DNA of 64,000 nucleotides from Casuarius casuarius (Eukaryota > Chordata > Aves > Casuariiformes > Casuariidae), in assembly GCA_003342895.1 (NCBI GenBank), contig PTFA01000091.1, positions 127,287 to 191,286 of the forward strand, read 5' to 3'. How positions within the stretch are numbered: the stretch's first letter is position 1; the number at the start of each line of letters is the position of its first letter. A program made the translations under genes and the position numbers. Positions 22,601-35,600 of the stretch are shown here, in pieces. Under the pieces are notes generated by a model. That model was given only the letters and a program-made list of their open reading frames with translations. It was not told the DNA's origin and did no database searches.

Positions 22601-25600
22601 AATTGTCAACTAAAATGAGCTAAGGTGGCTTTCTGCTCCTGCAGTCCTGCATTGTGGAATTGCTCTGTAGTCAATGTAAACTTCCAGACTGCTGCTTTGA
22701 TTTTATGGAGACAGTACTGTAAAATGTGGGCTAGATGATGTAGTTCAACAAGGCAGATGCCCATCTGGGGCCATAAGTCTCCATGTGGTCTTGTTGCTAA
22801 CATCTGGCTATTCAGTGACTGCAGGAGCAGGCTGTGCTCTGTGCCAGGGCCTGCTGTGTAGACAGGGTGGGAGTGAGGGAGAATTCAGCCAGCTGCTATG
22901 GCTTCTGCACCTTTTCCTGATGCAGAGCCTGCATGGACAGCAGTGGCTGCAGCAGTTTCGTGCTCACTCTCCCTCTTGTTTTAAACTGTTCATAGGAAGC
23001 AGTCACAGCTATTGCAGAGACATTTCCAAACCCAATCTCTGAATGCTCTGAGGAGCCAAATCAATACAGGATTAATTGGTTCCTCTTTTTCTTCTACAGA
23101 AGCCTCTTAAATCATTCCATGCAGCATCTTCCTCCTGCAGCCATGGCTAGTCATTGTCATATCCAGACATTTCTCAGTGGTGTTCTGCTGTCTTCTGATA
23201 CCAGAACTGTGCATGAGTACTGTTTGCAATGGGTCGGAGATGTGGAGGTGACAGGAGATCTCTAGCCCAGGCTTGGGAAAGATACTGTGCCTGCTCTGCT
23301 AGTTTTGCTGATGGTTCTCACTTGCAAAGACCACATCTAGCTCTAGAGTTTGTGCATATGGGCCCTTAAACACACTGACCTTTACCTGAAATATAGAGTA
23401 AAGCTGTTGTACAGGGGAAGGGAAAGAAGGAGATCAATGTTTCTTAATTTGAGTGGAAGGAAAGGGAGAGAAAGCATCTTCCCCTTTCACCTGGGATGAT
23501 GTGCAGCAGTCTCACTCACCAGCTTTGGGAATTTGTCCCAGGTCCTCATAAGGATTCTCTTCATGACACGAGATTCATTCTATGGTAAGAAGGTAGCACG
23601 ACAGACACCATGCAGGTCTGTCCTTCGTGCTGCAAAGCCAGTACTGCCAACTTCAAATACTAGAAATCTGACTCAAGCCACCCAAATTTGCCTGATCTGT
23701 TATAGATCAGGGTTTTGGAATTGGCCCCAATGGCTCTTTACCTTGTGGATCTCAAGCCTGTGGGTTCCATCCATCCCACGCTTCTCAACTTTTCTCTGCA
23801 ATAATTAAGAGCTTAATGCCATTTTTAAAAAAAGCTTTCTTATGTTCTCCTGGTTTCAAAATCAAGGGCTTTTGAAAAATGTATGAAAAAATGTGAAACC
23901 CATGCTAAATCTGGGAGAGAGAGCAAAATCACAGTGCCACGCCTGTGGCTATTAGGGGGATCTGCAGATAAATTGGCATTGGTAGCTACCTGGTTGGCTA
24001 TGACAGAGCCTATTGGCTATAACAAGTCAGGACAGCAACTTGAATTCAAAATCTATGAGCTCATGAGAATGTTCTTTTTCCTTCTGTGAGACTGAATTTC
24101 TTTCCTCCTGTGTATACACTGATGGGGAACAGGCTTTCAGAGTGGCTTTTAAGAAGGTGCTTTCTGATGTTGTCCCCTGGAGCAGATGTCGCAGCAAAGT
24201 GTGGCTCCCCTCGCTTCTGTGTCTCTTTTCCCATATCCCAGCTCTCCCTTGATGCTTGCTTTTCCTGTTCTGTGCTTGCCCTATTCTGGCTTACAAGGAG
24301 TTAAGAGGTGGGATCTATTTGTAGGAGGAGGCAGTGTCCTAGAGGCATGTACAGGCAAAGACTCTGTGTACTGCCACTGTCTGCCAGTTTAGCCGCATTT
24401 ATAGCGGATGCATCGTTGACATCAGGAAATAAGGGCTGCCTACGCCAAAGCCTGGGCTATAGCACAGCTGCCCCTTAAGTCCAAGCACGCAGACCTTGCC
24501 ACGTAACAGGGCTGGGTTTCCCAAGTCTGATCCAGCTCAAGGCATGGAACCAGGAAGGCAGTGTTGTGTTAGGGATGACATGTTACATCCCAGAGGTGCC
24601 TCACTGCAGCCTTGCTGGCCATGCCCAGAGATCAAGGTGGACAATGTGTCCTTTAGCACGGAAAGATCAGCAGGACCCAAACGCTAGTGAGGACATGTGG
24701 TGGGAACTGATGCAGTTGTATGTAGCAGAACTTGGTTTCATTTCTGAATTCTCTATTTGGAAAAATTATGAAATTTCAAGGAAAGATTTCCAAGCTAGCA
24801 GAGAGCTGTTTTAGGATGCAAAGTCAAACACACAGAAGTAAGGAACTTGCAACATGTTATGGTTAATTGCAACAATTAATTTGCTGCCCGTGTGCCTGCT
24901 GTTGATCACAGACCCTTTTTTTTTCCTATTTGGTCCCTTCCTCATTTGGCCTGCAAAGTGCTCATGTGGAAGAGGCAGGATTAGTGTGGCTGGTGCAGCT
25001 GTGCACCTGGCATCTCCTATCTGTGGAACCTTTCACTATGCAGCTTTTATTAAATTTTGTAATTTTTTGCATGAGCATTTATAAGACTTTGCTATATAAA
25101 GATGTGCAGCTTTATCTACTCTTGAGTGTATTATTTATTCATGGGGTACAGTACACAGAACTAAAGCTGTCCTTGGAAAAACCCTGTACAATTTAATGAT
25201 TTCCTTTTCTTCATTCTTTATAGGACTCCATAAGCCTTCTATATACTCTCACCCATCACACTCTATAAAAGCTACAGGGAGGTCTTTTTTCTGTTTTTAG
25301 CACCCTCCTTGGTCTGTGCATGGAGCAAGAGAAGCAGAGGAACCTCAAAAGAGGAAAAGATGCAGGAAATTATGCAGGAAAACTTACTCAAACAAGCCTC
25401 TTGGGCAGAAAAGTGACCTATATTGTCTGTGTGGTTAAGTCTGCATCTCTCAGGCTCCTGCCAGCCTGAATGATCTGGGAGTGACTGTCGAGTAGTCGCT
25501 GAGAAAGAGCTATTAATCCCTGCTTGCCTATGTTTTGGCAGCAAAAGGGACCCTTTCTGTTCAGAATAAGGTGGGTTGTGCCAGAAAACTGCAGCATGTG

Positions 25601-26100
25601 CAGGGCTTCCAGCTGGACAGGTGAATGGTGATGCTCCTGGGGTTATGGCTGTGCTGTGGGTTTGCACATAGGGTGAGGTTTTTCGGGAGAACAGGAGTTG
25701 AGCTGATAGAGACGTGGCGGCTTGTAAGTGTCCGAATAGCACAGCACATTCTGTCAGGTCCCGTTATCATCATGACCAGAGTCCACCCCAGTTTTATCCT
25801 GGTCCCCCTCACACTCTGAGGCCGTGTGGAAGAATCTAAGTTACACCTCCAGGCTTCCAAAATGTAAATTGTTTGTGCTTTGGAGAGGCAGCTGCAGGTG
25901 AAATGCGTGGATGTCAGTGGAGAAGGGGTCACTGACCCTTCAGGAGTGCTGGCCAGGGGTCCTCGGACAGGACCTGAGTTCTGGTGGTGCAAAGGTGGGC
26001 AGGAGCTGGTGGTCCCAGTTTACTTTTCTGGTGCTGCGTAGTCGAAGAGCAGTCTGAGTTCCTGGTTTCTGACTCCCATTCGCAGACAAGATCCCTCCCC

Positions 26101-26934
26101 TCCCCTTGCTGCTCACTCAGTGGAGGGATGCGAGGAGGGAAGGATGCTGTTAAGCTGCACTTTGCTCCAGTACTTGGCACATCCTTTGCAGTATTGGCTG
26201 TTTTCTGAGCAGAGATGCTGCCTGCCTCCTGACAGTGTGCGGCGATTCCCTATTACTCCCCTTGAAAGGAGCTGCAATCATAAGCCAGAGAATAAGCGAG
26301 TGATGCGGCTGCTGCACAGAGAGTGACTGAGAGGAAGAGAATGGGAGAGACTGGAATCTGTGCCTGCCTCAGCAGCACTGCAGTGGTAAAGCCACTGACT
26401 GACTACATGCAGGTTACTGCTCATAATGCATTGCTACAGGGAGCTCAGAAGTCGAGATGAAATTCATCGGCCTTCTTTTTCACTGCTTCTCTATTGTCAT
26501 CATGCATTAATTGCTGAGAGTTATTTTTCCTCCTGTGGCTGACTGCCTGCATCTCTTCTTGTACTGCAGGAGAGACAGTGAGGGAGAGAGCATAGCATCA
26601 GCCAGGTGTCCTGTCCCACAAGAAGGATTCTGCATGATGTGCCAGTGCAGTCAGGGGCTGCTGCAATGGTGTACAGAACCTCTGGAACAGCTGGATTTAG
26701 GATTATTAATGTTTTATAGAGGTGTCCTGGACTCCATCTAGCAATTAGCTTGAGACATCGGCTGCCCTTTGGGGCTTGTAGTCTGCTTTCCATCTTCCTC
26801 TCATTACTGGTTTTGCACTCATCTGGGTCGGCAGCATTTGAGCTAGAGGAAGGGACTTTCTTGGCCAGGAACTGGAGGGTGCTGTTGGGAGAGCGCAGGT
26901 GTGAGCTCTGGAGAGAATTGCAGCCTGACCAGCC
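26101..26934 (+). promoter_or_regulatory. ANK1: Probable ANK1 5' UTR and promoter-proximal region
   Basis: The stretch directly upstream of the ANK1 start must contain 5' UTR and perhaps the promoter, because no acceptor immediately precedes the start codon. It includes a purine-rich GA stretch near 26318-26355 and a TATA-like 'ttttataga' at about 26712. An in-frame TGA nine bases before the ATG (26926-26928) closes the frame. The transcription start and any upstream noncoding exon cannot be located from sequence alone. It is not strongly CpG-rich. Confidence 0.4.
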
Positions 26935-27060
26935 ATGGCTCAAGCAGCTAAACAGCTGAAGAAAATCAAAGATATTGAGGCTCAGGCTCTGCAGGAGCAG
27001 AAAGAGAAGGAAGAATCCAATCGTAAGCGCAGGAACCGCTCTCGGGACCGGAAGAAAAAG
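26935..27060 (+). CDS. ANK1: ANK1 alternative first coding exon (ankyrin-1, partial)
   Basis: 42 codons, beginning MAQAAKQLKKIKDIEAQALQ and ending NRKRRNRSRDRKKK. This is the N-terminal extension of the ankyrin-1 isoform that continues into ADAATSFLRAARSGN in mammals, and it is essentially identical to the human sequence as I remember it. ANK3 has a related first exon (MAHAASQLKKNRDLEINAEE) that clearly differs. The start lies in a strong context (gccATGG, G at -3 and +4), and an in-frame TGA sits nine bases upstream. The donor AAG|GTAAGT at 27061 is consensus, phase 0. Ankyrin-1 links spectrin to membrane proteins; this extension is highly charged and precedes the ankyrin repeats, which are not in this window. 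The position downstream of KAT6A on the same strand matches human 8p11 gene order. Confidence 0.93.
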
Positions 27061-29544
27061 GTAAGTGGCACTGGGGCAGGCAGCTTTATATCCAGATTCC
27101 TGTGCTTGTGGTAGTGGGTGCAGTTTGCCTGGCAGGGGGGAGTGGGGGGAGTCAATTCCCTGTACAGATCTATGTGCTTCAGTCTGCCAAGCGGAGGACA
27201 ACCTTTGGGGGCAGCGATCTGCTCTTTGCCCTGACAACTTAGAGAGGGGATAGAAGAAGGAGGGTGAAGGGAGGGAGGAAGCAAAGGGTTCATCAAGGTA
27301 GCTTGGGAGTCTCGCTCAGCCCAGTTCCAAGTCAAGCCTTTAATAATCTACCAGTAACAGACTTGATTTCCAGGGTAAAATTTCTGGCTTCTAGCATTAT
27401 GCAGCTTCCCAGAGCTGCTCGGTTTGAGGAGTGGAAGGGCAAGACACCTGCACCCCTTTCTCTAGTGAAGAAGTGGTTTTTAACGACCACCCGATGCCTT
27501 GCTTGAGCTCTACCAGGACACTGAAACCAGGGTACAGTGAAAGCAGGCCACTAAAGTAGAAAGAGTAGTTTTATGCAGGAGGCTGCGAGCTGTGCCACTA
27601 CTTAGGGAAAGATGTGTTTGTTAGTGGGATGCAGGTCTTCCCTGCCAGCAAAGACATGTTACTTGCTGGCAGCAGGTGAGTGGGGGGTCAGGAGCAAGAA
27701 GAGGTGTCTCTCCCCTCTGCTGACACGATCATGCTAGAGCCTTGGGTCCCCCAGCTGCTCCAAGTGGCAGCTCCTCTCTGAAAAGTCACTGCCCATTTGC
27801 TTGTCAGCTTCCCGCAGGAGCAGGCATGGGGCTAGGAGAGCTTTGCTGCCCCTTGGAGACCTCTTGAACAGAATGCTTTTCTCACCACAGGGTCTAGGGA
27901 CGTAAGTGCTACACCAGTGCAGAGAGGCAGTGAGGAGAAAGGTAAAACCAAGGGAAATCCAGAGTGTATGTGAGAGGAGGTTGCAGTACAGAGGTGCCTT
28001 AGGTGGGCTTCTGCTCTGCGTTTAGCAAAAGACTTGGAGACTTCCGTGTGCCCCCTGCAAGCAAGGGCCTTACAGCAGTGCTCTACTGCTCAGAGCCTGT
28101 CAATAGCTGCTCCTGGACAGCCCTGAGAAGTGCCCTGCTGAGATGAAAGGGATGGGCGCTGCTAACCAGCCCTCAGGCTTTTATTTTTCCTGCCATGCTG
28201 CTGGACAACTGCTAGTTCATGCTGTCTGGCCAGTGCGCTCTTGCCCAGGGCCAGTGCTGAACACTGGAATTCTTAGATTTCATCCCTTTTTCTGTAAAGG
28301 CTTGCTTTGTGTGGCTTTGGAAAAAACCCAGCCTCTTCCCCTCTTTGCCCCACCTGGACACACAGCCTAAGTGCGTCTTGGTGACGAGCTGGGAGATCCA
28401 AAGATGCCTGTGAGGTGACTGGAGTTCCTCAGATGGAAGGTACTAGAGACGGCATCCTATTGCTAGTTCCTTGTGAGGGACCTGAGTTGCACTTGCTGCT
28501 AAGACACAAGGAAAGAAGCTGGAGAAATACCGTTAAATAAACCCAAAGGGGTCTGGTTTCCTGGGATGGGATGGACTTTATAGCCATGAACAAGCCTTTT
28601 ATAAAGTGTGCTATTGGGGGTTGTTGCAGTGTGGGGAGCTGCGAGCAAGGTCTCCCTGGAGAACTCAGCAGGGCTCTGGCACACTGAGGAGGAGTTGATC
28701 TTTAGCCACCCCTTCCAGAGTGGTAGTTCCTAGGAGCGTGCCCTGGCAAGGGAAGCCTGCCTGCCTCTCAGCTCAGTGATCACAGTCAGGGTAGGCAGGA
28801 TCTGTGTTCACCTGCCCATTCCTCTCGGGACCAAAGCTGGGTGTAAGGGTGTTTTCTACGTGACTTCGTGCCAGACCATTTGACCAGGGCATCCCAGGAT
28901 GGCTGTGTCTCTGCAGAGAGCAGAGAACTTCTGGGAAGTCAGTGGAAGCATTCAGGACAGAAGTGAAATCTGCAGACAGCAGCTAGGGCCTTGGCTGTGG
29001 GTCTTTCAGCTACCATGATGCTATCATGTCAGATGCTGCCTTCCTCAGTGATAGCTGTTTGCTGTACACAGGCACAAGGCTTGTCCCCACCGGGACTCTT
29101 GCTCTGTGCTGACAGAGCAGCTTGTCTCTTATGTTACCAGAGGGCTGTAAAGGGGGTCTGGTATGAAGAACTACCAAGCCAGGAGATTTTGCTGTAGGTC
29201 CAGTTCTCTCTCCTTGTTCCGCCTACCCCAAAGCCTGAGTGTCTCTGGTGACAGCGGTTTATCCTACAAGTCTCCTTGTTGGCATCAGGCTGGGGGCTAC
29301 CTGAATGCATTTGAATTTCCTGTTCTTTTTTGCTGCAGCAGCTGTGGGAGTTTCATCTGTGTTAGTCTGGTGTCTGGTTGGTGCCTTGTGAGTCTGTATC
29401 GGGCTCTGACAGCATGTAATGTCTGTGCGAAAGGCCTCTGTTTCAAAAGGCTCCTGCACTGGCCCCTGGAATGGGTTGAAACCGCTGTTGTGTCACGGGG
29501 TCCTTCTATTTCTCTACCTGTGCCTGACTATTGTCCCTTGCTTT

Positions 29545-29660
29545 ATATACAGATGTAGGTATAGGCTCTTTGGGGCAGAAACTGTTTATTTGCTCTATGT
29601 TTGCACAATCCGGCATGTCAGTGTCTCAATTTATGACTGATCCCACCATGCACCACTGCA
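29545..29660 (+). mobile_element. Possible ancient retroposon 3' fragment
   Basis: The phrase 'taggctctttggggcagaaa' plus 'ctgtttatttgctctatgtt' resembles a widespread sauropsid/amniote repeat tail ('taagctctttggggcaggga' / 'ctgtctttttgttctgtgtt', then 'tgtacagcacctagcac'). Decay makes the family uncertain. Confidence 0.45.
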
Positions 29661-32600
29661 ATGCAATTTGTGTTAATAGTAGAGAAGTGACCTGTGATCC
29701 AAGGAGGTTCTAGCACAAAGCAAAGCTAAAGGAAGGAGATGATGTCCCCGGAACAAGTTTCTTCTCATCCCATGTAAGCTGATGTTATGCCTTGGGGCAT
29801 GAAAGTTTTGTATCCTTTAGCATTTCCAGCCATTTTGGTGTGGTTGTATGTGCCCCCTGAACTGCCCAAATTACTAGTTGGGGATTGAATCCTGTAATCC
29901 CTTGTGTCCTGTTATATCTGGAGGCAGTGAGTTCTGTTACTTAATTCTGTGTTGCCCAAAAACCTTCTCTGTGGACCAAGATTATATTTGTTGCTTTTTA
30001 GTTTCCATGGCAATTCCTTGGCTTTTGTTTTGAGAAAATGAAACAAGCACCTGACTGACCTTGTCCTTCCATTTTCCTGTCGTGTCCCTCTCATTTGTCT
30101 CCTCAGCACAGTGATGGTCCTTGTACATAACCTTGCCACTCCTCCAGTATTCCCTGTCTCCACCTTTGCAACTCAGATGATGAGAGCTAATGTATAATTT
30201 GACAGGATCTGCGCCAAGGATATAAGGAATCGTATTTCGTTGCTCACCTCTGCTCTTTGTGTAATCCAGCCACACAAGTGCCCTGGGGACAAGTGGTCTG
30301 TTCAACAGCCAGACGCTTCCTAAGAGTGATCCCAATCTGTGGCCTCTGCGCTGTGGTTGGAGTTTGCCTCGCTCTGAGGATGGCCCCGGAGAGCCAGGTT
30401 TCAGTATAGCCTGTTCCATCACCACATTTCGCAGAAGGGCTGAACTAGCATGAAGTGTCTAGCATAAAGTGTTGGTGGCTTTTCAGGATGCGCTGCGGGC
30501 AGACAGGTGTGACAGAGTAGCGTGTGAGCAAAGGAGAGTATGAATTAAATAATGGAAGTTCCCTGCCATTAGAGAACTTGTCAAGCACCATCTAGGATGG
30601 CTCCTAGCTCCAAATCTTTAGGTGTTTTGTTTAGATGGCCAGTCCACAGCCCCTCAGTTACAGCTGCTGTGCTGCGTGTGAAGTCTCTGACGGGGCCAGC
30701 TGCGCTGACAGTGAGGCAAGTGGTGACTGACGGTATTGGTGTCTGGTTTTTGGATCCAGCTATCTGTCACTTTGTGTGGTTCTGGGTGATGCTGTTGGTA
30801 AAGAACACTCCTTTCCTTTCGCTGCGGTTGTGCGGTGGTCACTTGAGAGGCAGAAAGCCTTCCCTCGGAAGTCGCAGAGAGCACTTAGAGGATGCAGCTG
30901 TGTCTTCTGCAGGATTAGTGGGGGCAGCACAGCACCTTGTGAGCACGTGGTGTTTTGGCACAGCTGTGAGCTCGTCTGTGAACGCGCTATGTCAGTACAG
31001 TGCTATTAAGTTCTTTTCCAGTTGTATGTAGCTTCTCGTTGTGGTTTTATATTGAAGTCAGAAAATGGACTGAATCCCTTCCAAGAAGCTCTGGAAGAAA
31101 TAGGGGAGCTCCCCAAATCAGTTGCTAGGAAGGGCCCAAGAGGTGTAACCCCACGCTGGGATTAAGACCAATAGCACTTCAGTATGAGTGACGGTGCCAG
31201 TAATCTCCAAAGGACACCTCAAGTGCACAGGAGAGTGTGTGTGCCGTCTGTGTGCAGTATAACTCTGGCTGCTGTATTAAAAAACAAGCTAACCAAAAGC
31301 TCAGAGGCTGACAATTTCAGTGGCAATTGCTATCAGTGTTTAAATGATAAGCTGTTAGTGTGAAAGATGTTATACATCCTCCCAGTATGTTCAGGGTAAG
31401 TTTTGCTTGGGCATGGTAATGTGTTCTAAGAAAGAGAGCACAGCACATGCACCGATGTCTGAATTTACCACTGTTTTTTGTTTTTGTTTTGAGTGATGAG
31501 GAACAAACCTCTTCTTTTACCTTTCCCCTCCTGTCTACTGTGTTTGGCTTGCAAGTGTCCAAGAGTAAGTCAGTCGCTTGCTATGGATTAGCACAGCACC
31601 TTGCACAATGCAGTCTTGAATGCTGAAAGAAAATGATTCCTGATAAGAAATTCTCTGCATAAAACTCTTTCCCTGGTTTGTAGTTGTCCATTTCCTGGAA
31701 ACAGAACACAAACCAGTTTAGGGGTTCATGGCTCTCCACAGTATAGGCTGGCACCCATGCTTGGTGCAGTGCTTCTTTTACAAGCTGTAGCAGGAAATGT
31801 TTTAGTGCTTGCTGTTACAAACTGAAATACATCACAGCAGGAGAGGCTGGGAGGATGCTTCAGATAAGGGAGACAAGAAATTGTCAGACAGGGTTTGAAA
31901 TAGATAGAGAAGAGGAGAGACAGAGAGAGGCTTTTCTGTTTGACAGAAACTCTGGAGGAGAAAGTTCTTCCACCAGCTAGGATGAAATGATGGGAAGGAG
32001 CAAACAGAGCACTTAGCAACAGCAGACAGGCTCACCCCCTTTCTATTCTTTGGCATGAATAGAGAATATTTGTAAGGAATAACTGTAAACATAACCAATT
32101 GGCACCAACTTTCAGAAGAAATTCCAATCTGAGGTGTGTGAGGTGAGTTGGGAGAGAGGCTAGATCCCAGATGGGCAGCTCTAAGGAGATAGAGGGGGTA
32201 TTGAGGGTGCTCATTCTTTTGCATAAAAGAAATTTTCTTTCCTTAGGGAAGTAGAGAAGTGTGGTAAAGAGAACAAGTCAAACAGGGTTTGGTACAACAG
32301 CCACAAGTTCAATCAGACAGAGGAGCAATGATGCTTCCTTAAATGTAGGACTACCAATGATCACATAGGGTGACCACACTTTTGTGCTTGGTGTATTACA
32401 AGCTGAAGAGCTTATTCATCTGCTGTTTGCTGACGGGCAGTATCAGGGTGAAACCTGAGACCAAGCTTAGGATCCCTGACATGTAAAGTCCAGACACCCC
32501 GTCAGAATTATGCAATAAACACATGAGAAAATGGGGTGAGAAATGGCTGCTGGAGTGCTGCAAAGGAGAGGCCAACTAGGGCTATTCTCTGTGCTTGCCT

Positions 32601-35600
32601 GCCATCCTTTCCAAAGGCCATCATTAAGCAGCAGCCCTCAGCTTGCAGTAGGTTTAGAGAGGCTGCACAGAATAGTGATGGACAGAAGAAGAGCAAAGGA
32701 TTTCAGCAGACCTGGGCTGCAGAGAGCTTAGAACATCCCCAGGATGAGCCTGGGCTTCTGAGAACACTTGTGTACTTCTCCCATGGGGGTCTGGCCTGAC
32801 ACAGTTGCTGGATGGGGCTACCTGGATTCTCACATTCAGTGGCAGTATGTCCTGTGAAAGATGTGAGATGTCCATCCGTCACCCAGAACTGCACTGGCTG
32901 CTGGGAACTGGATTGGTGTCTCACCTGCAAGCTGGATCTTGTCTGCAAGAGAAAGGACCGTGCCACCTGCAGAGTCTCAAGCACAGAGCTGCTTCACCTT
33001 CTTTCTCTGCCTGCTCCTAGAGCAGCAGCTGCAGCAGCAAATTCTGTCATCTCCATCAGCCAAAATTCCTGCTGCCCAGCTTTGGGTTGGCTTGGCACCA
33101 GGATGAAATAGACAGCACTGCGGATGCTGAAGCAGGTGAAGCCAAGAGATTTTCCTGGCTGGTCTCGCAGCCCAGTGCTTGGATCTTGAATTTGCTTCTG
33201 GCTGTGTCCACACTTTCTTGCAATGAGATGTTGCCCAAGCTTGGACGTACCAGCTTTAACCCCTCATCTGGCATTTTGTCATTACCACCCTCTCTCTGAA
33301 GGCTGTCCCTGCAGGGAAGAGCAGGAGATGAGAGCCTGGAGTCCTCAGCAGCTTGGGAAGAAAAGGGAAGTGATACAGTGTGGGAGGCCCACTGGGGTCA
33401 GTAGTCCCATTAGCTGACCCTGCACTGAGAAGCAGCAGGGAGGAGAAGCTGAGCAGGGAAAAAGGGTGCTGAGGCGCAAGTATGCTATCTCATTTGGGGC
33501 AGCAGCAGCACAGCAAGAATGGTGGTTTTGCAGACACCTTCCCATGGAAGTTAACCAGCTCATGGGGTGGGACAGCACTGAAGAAAGCACCTTCAGAACC
33601 ACCTGAGATAGGAACTAGGTTAGTCTGTTAGGACAGAAGACACCCCAGCCAGGTTCCAGCTGTCAGCAGAGCTCTTTGCAGCCAGGACTGGGTACTCCAG
33701 TACTCTCTGTCTGAAGCACTTCACAGAGCAACTGGTAACTTCTGCTTGCAGCATGATGCTACAGTGCAGTGGCGGGGCGAAGGGACATGGGATATCAGGA
33801 TAGCCAAAGCTTTTGAGACTCAAGGAAGCCCTAGCTTTACCACCCTGACTGTAACTGCATGGGCATGTAGACAGAAAATTAGACTGTGTGCCCAGAAGTG
33901 GGCTCAACCATTACCATCTAGCAACTAGATAGGCTTTCAAAAGCATTTTGCAAACCAAAGGACCATCTTAAGAAATCTTTCCATTGTTTCTGTGTGCATT
34001 AGATTCAATGCAGCACTAGTGTTGCATCTGCTGTGCTACAAATATCCAGCATGTAAATGGGGGCAGGGAGGTAGCTCTTCTTGCTGGGAAGGTGAGTGTT
34101 TTGCAGACGCAACTGCTGGCAAACGGGGCAAGGCATGAGCTCCTTTACAGGTGCTGCAGTGCTCGAGTGATGGAGCAGCTGTGGAGGATTTGCACCCCAC
34201 CTCTGTCTGTGCAGCATGCCGATGAGGAACTGCTTTGTGTGAATACAAGGTGACCGTGACCCGCCCCCCCCCACAAGCTCTGTCAAGATTGTTGGGGAAG
34301 CAAGTCCCATCAGGATTTGGGGGATGACGTCAGCTGGCTGCACTGTTGGGAGATTCAGACCTCTGACTTGGAGAAGCTTAATAAATATGCAGTCTGTGTT
34401 TCAGGCTGGGCTGAGAAGCGCAGGGGCTGTGCGTTCCGTGTGTGACGAGGGCTTCCTCTGATGCTGTTTATCTGACCTGCCACTGGAGTCCTGTACAAAT
34501 GGAAATGCTGATAGGATTAAAGATAGCATCAGTGCTCTGCTTTATTGCACTCTGTTGCAGACTGAGGCCTATAAAGGGACACTTCTCCCTCGGTCCACCC
34601 AGGTTCCCACTCCATCTTCCCCCTCCCTCCCTCTCCCAGTATGGAATTAGCTGGAAGAGGAGGCTGTTTCAAACTCACCTTTGGCTAAACTCTTTGTCTG
34701 ATTTCAGCCACTGCTGCTTGCAATCACCCTCTAGCAATTTCCATTAGGCTGCAATACAGCATGCACTGGTTATAATGGGAGCATCTGTGCTTCCAGCATT
34801 TGTGTTTTCTTTCCAGTGATTGCATTAAGTAAGGGGGAGGGATGGCAGAGGACAGCATGTGGCACATTTGTGTGCAGGAAGGGAAATGGCACTGCAGAAA
34901 TTAGACTGCTCTCAATGCTCCTTCACAGTGGGGAGGTTACAGAGGCTTGTGGCTGAGCATGGGATGTTGCAACGGGCACAGACCAAGACCTCTCTCAAAC
35001 TGCTCAATTAGAAAAACAGCATATTTGAACAGTGGCAAGTTCCTCTCTTGTGTTTACCACCTTCTTTCACTATCTGCCTTGCTCTTTGCAGGATGCAGTG
35101 CCCGAAGAGCCTAGTCTCTCAGATAATGTGAGCTCAAGTATAATGGCTCATGTTTGCCTTAGGAAGTCCATTCCTTTCCCAGTAACTGGTTGTCCACAAA
35201 TACTAAAGTCAGTTGTAAGTGAAGAACAGCTTGTCCATGACTTGGCTAGCAAGGCATTTTAGACCCTGTGCCTCTGTTCTTTCCTGACATTTCCAGGCAG
35301 GAGGAAAATGCAGTGCCAGTGATGGGAGGGGGACTGGCTGGTGGATAAAACACAGAATATAGGCATCTGGATGGGAGGGACATCAGGTCAGAGCAGACCC
35401 TGCTGCAGCAGGGCTAGCTGCTAGAGGGAGTGGGCACTGAAAGGAATCTGGTGCCAGTCTGCACTGCCGCGCTGCAGGCTGTTAAATTATTCAGGTAATG
35501 ATGTCTAGTATGCGCTTGGTGAGCCCACCAGATACCAGGATATTGGAGTGGGGTGAGGAATGTTTGAAACTTTGCAGCATTCAGAAATCTGCTTCATGAG

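Larger units (their letters stand above)
16136..26100. other. KAT6A-ANK1 intergenic interval
   Basis: About 10 kb with no gene I can support. Further AATAAA hexamers at 16597, 17011, 17379 and 17814 and an ATTAAA at 18472 leave open a longer KAT6A 3' UTR. It contains homopolymer runs (16314-16328 A, 17632-17649 T), the A/T block at 18475-18546, a (GT)16 repeat at 19579-19610 and a possible degraded retroposon tail just before it. Open frames of 100-156 codons occur on both strands but none resembles a protein, and most are rich in residues expected from random sequence. GC content rises through this interval. Confidence 0.6.

Noticed and set aside
26521..27237. 238-codon minus-strand open frame across the ANK1 first exon
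   Set aside because: Longest antisense frame near the exon, but it has no recognisable domains and overlaps a confidently identified sense exon.
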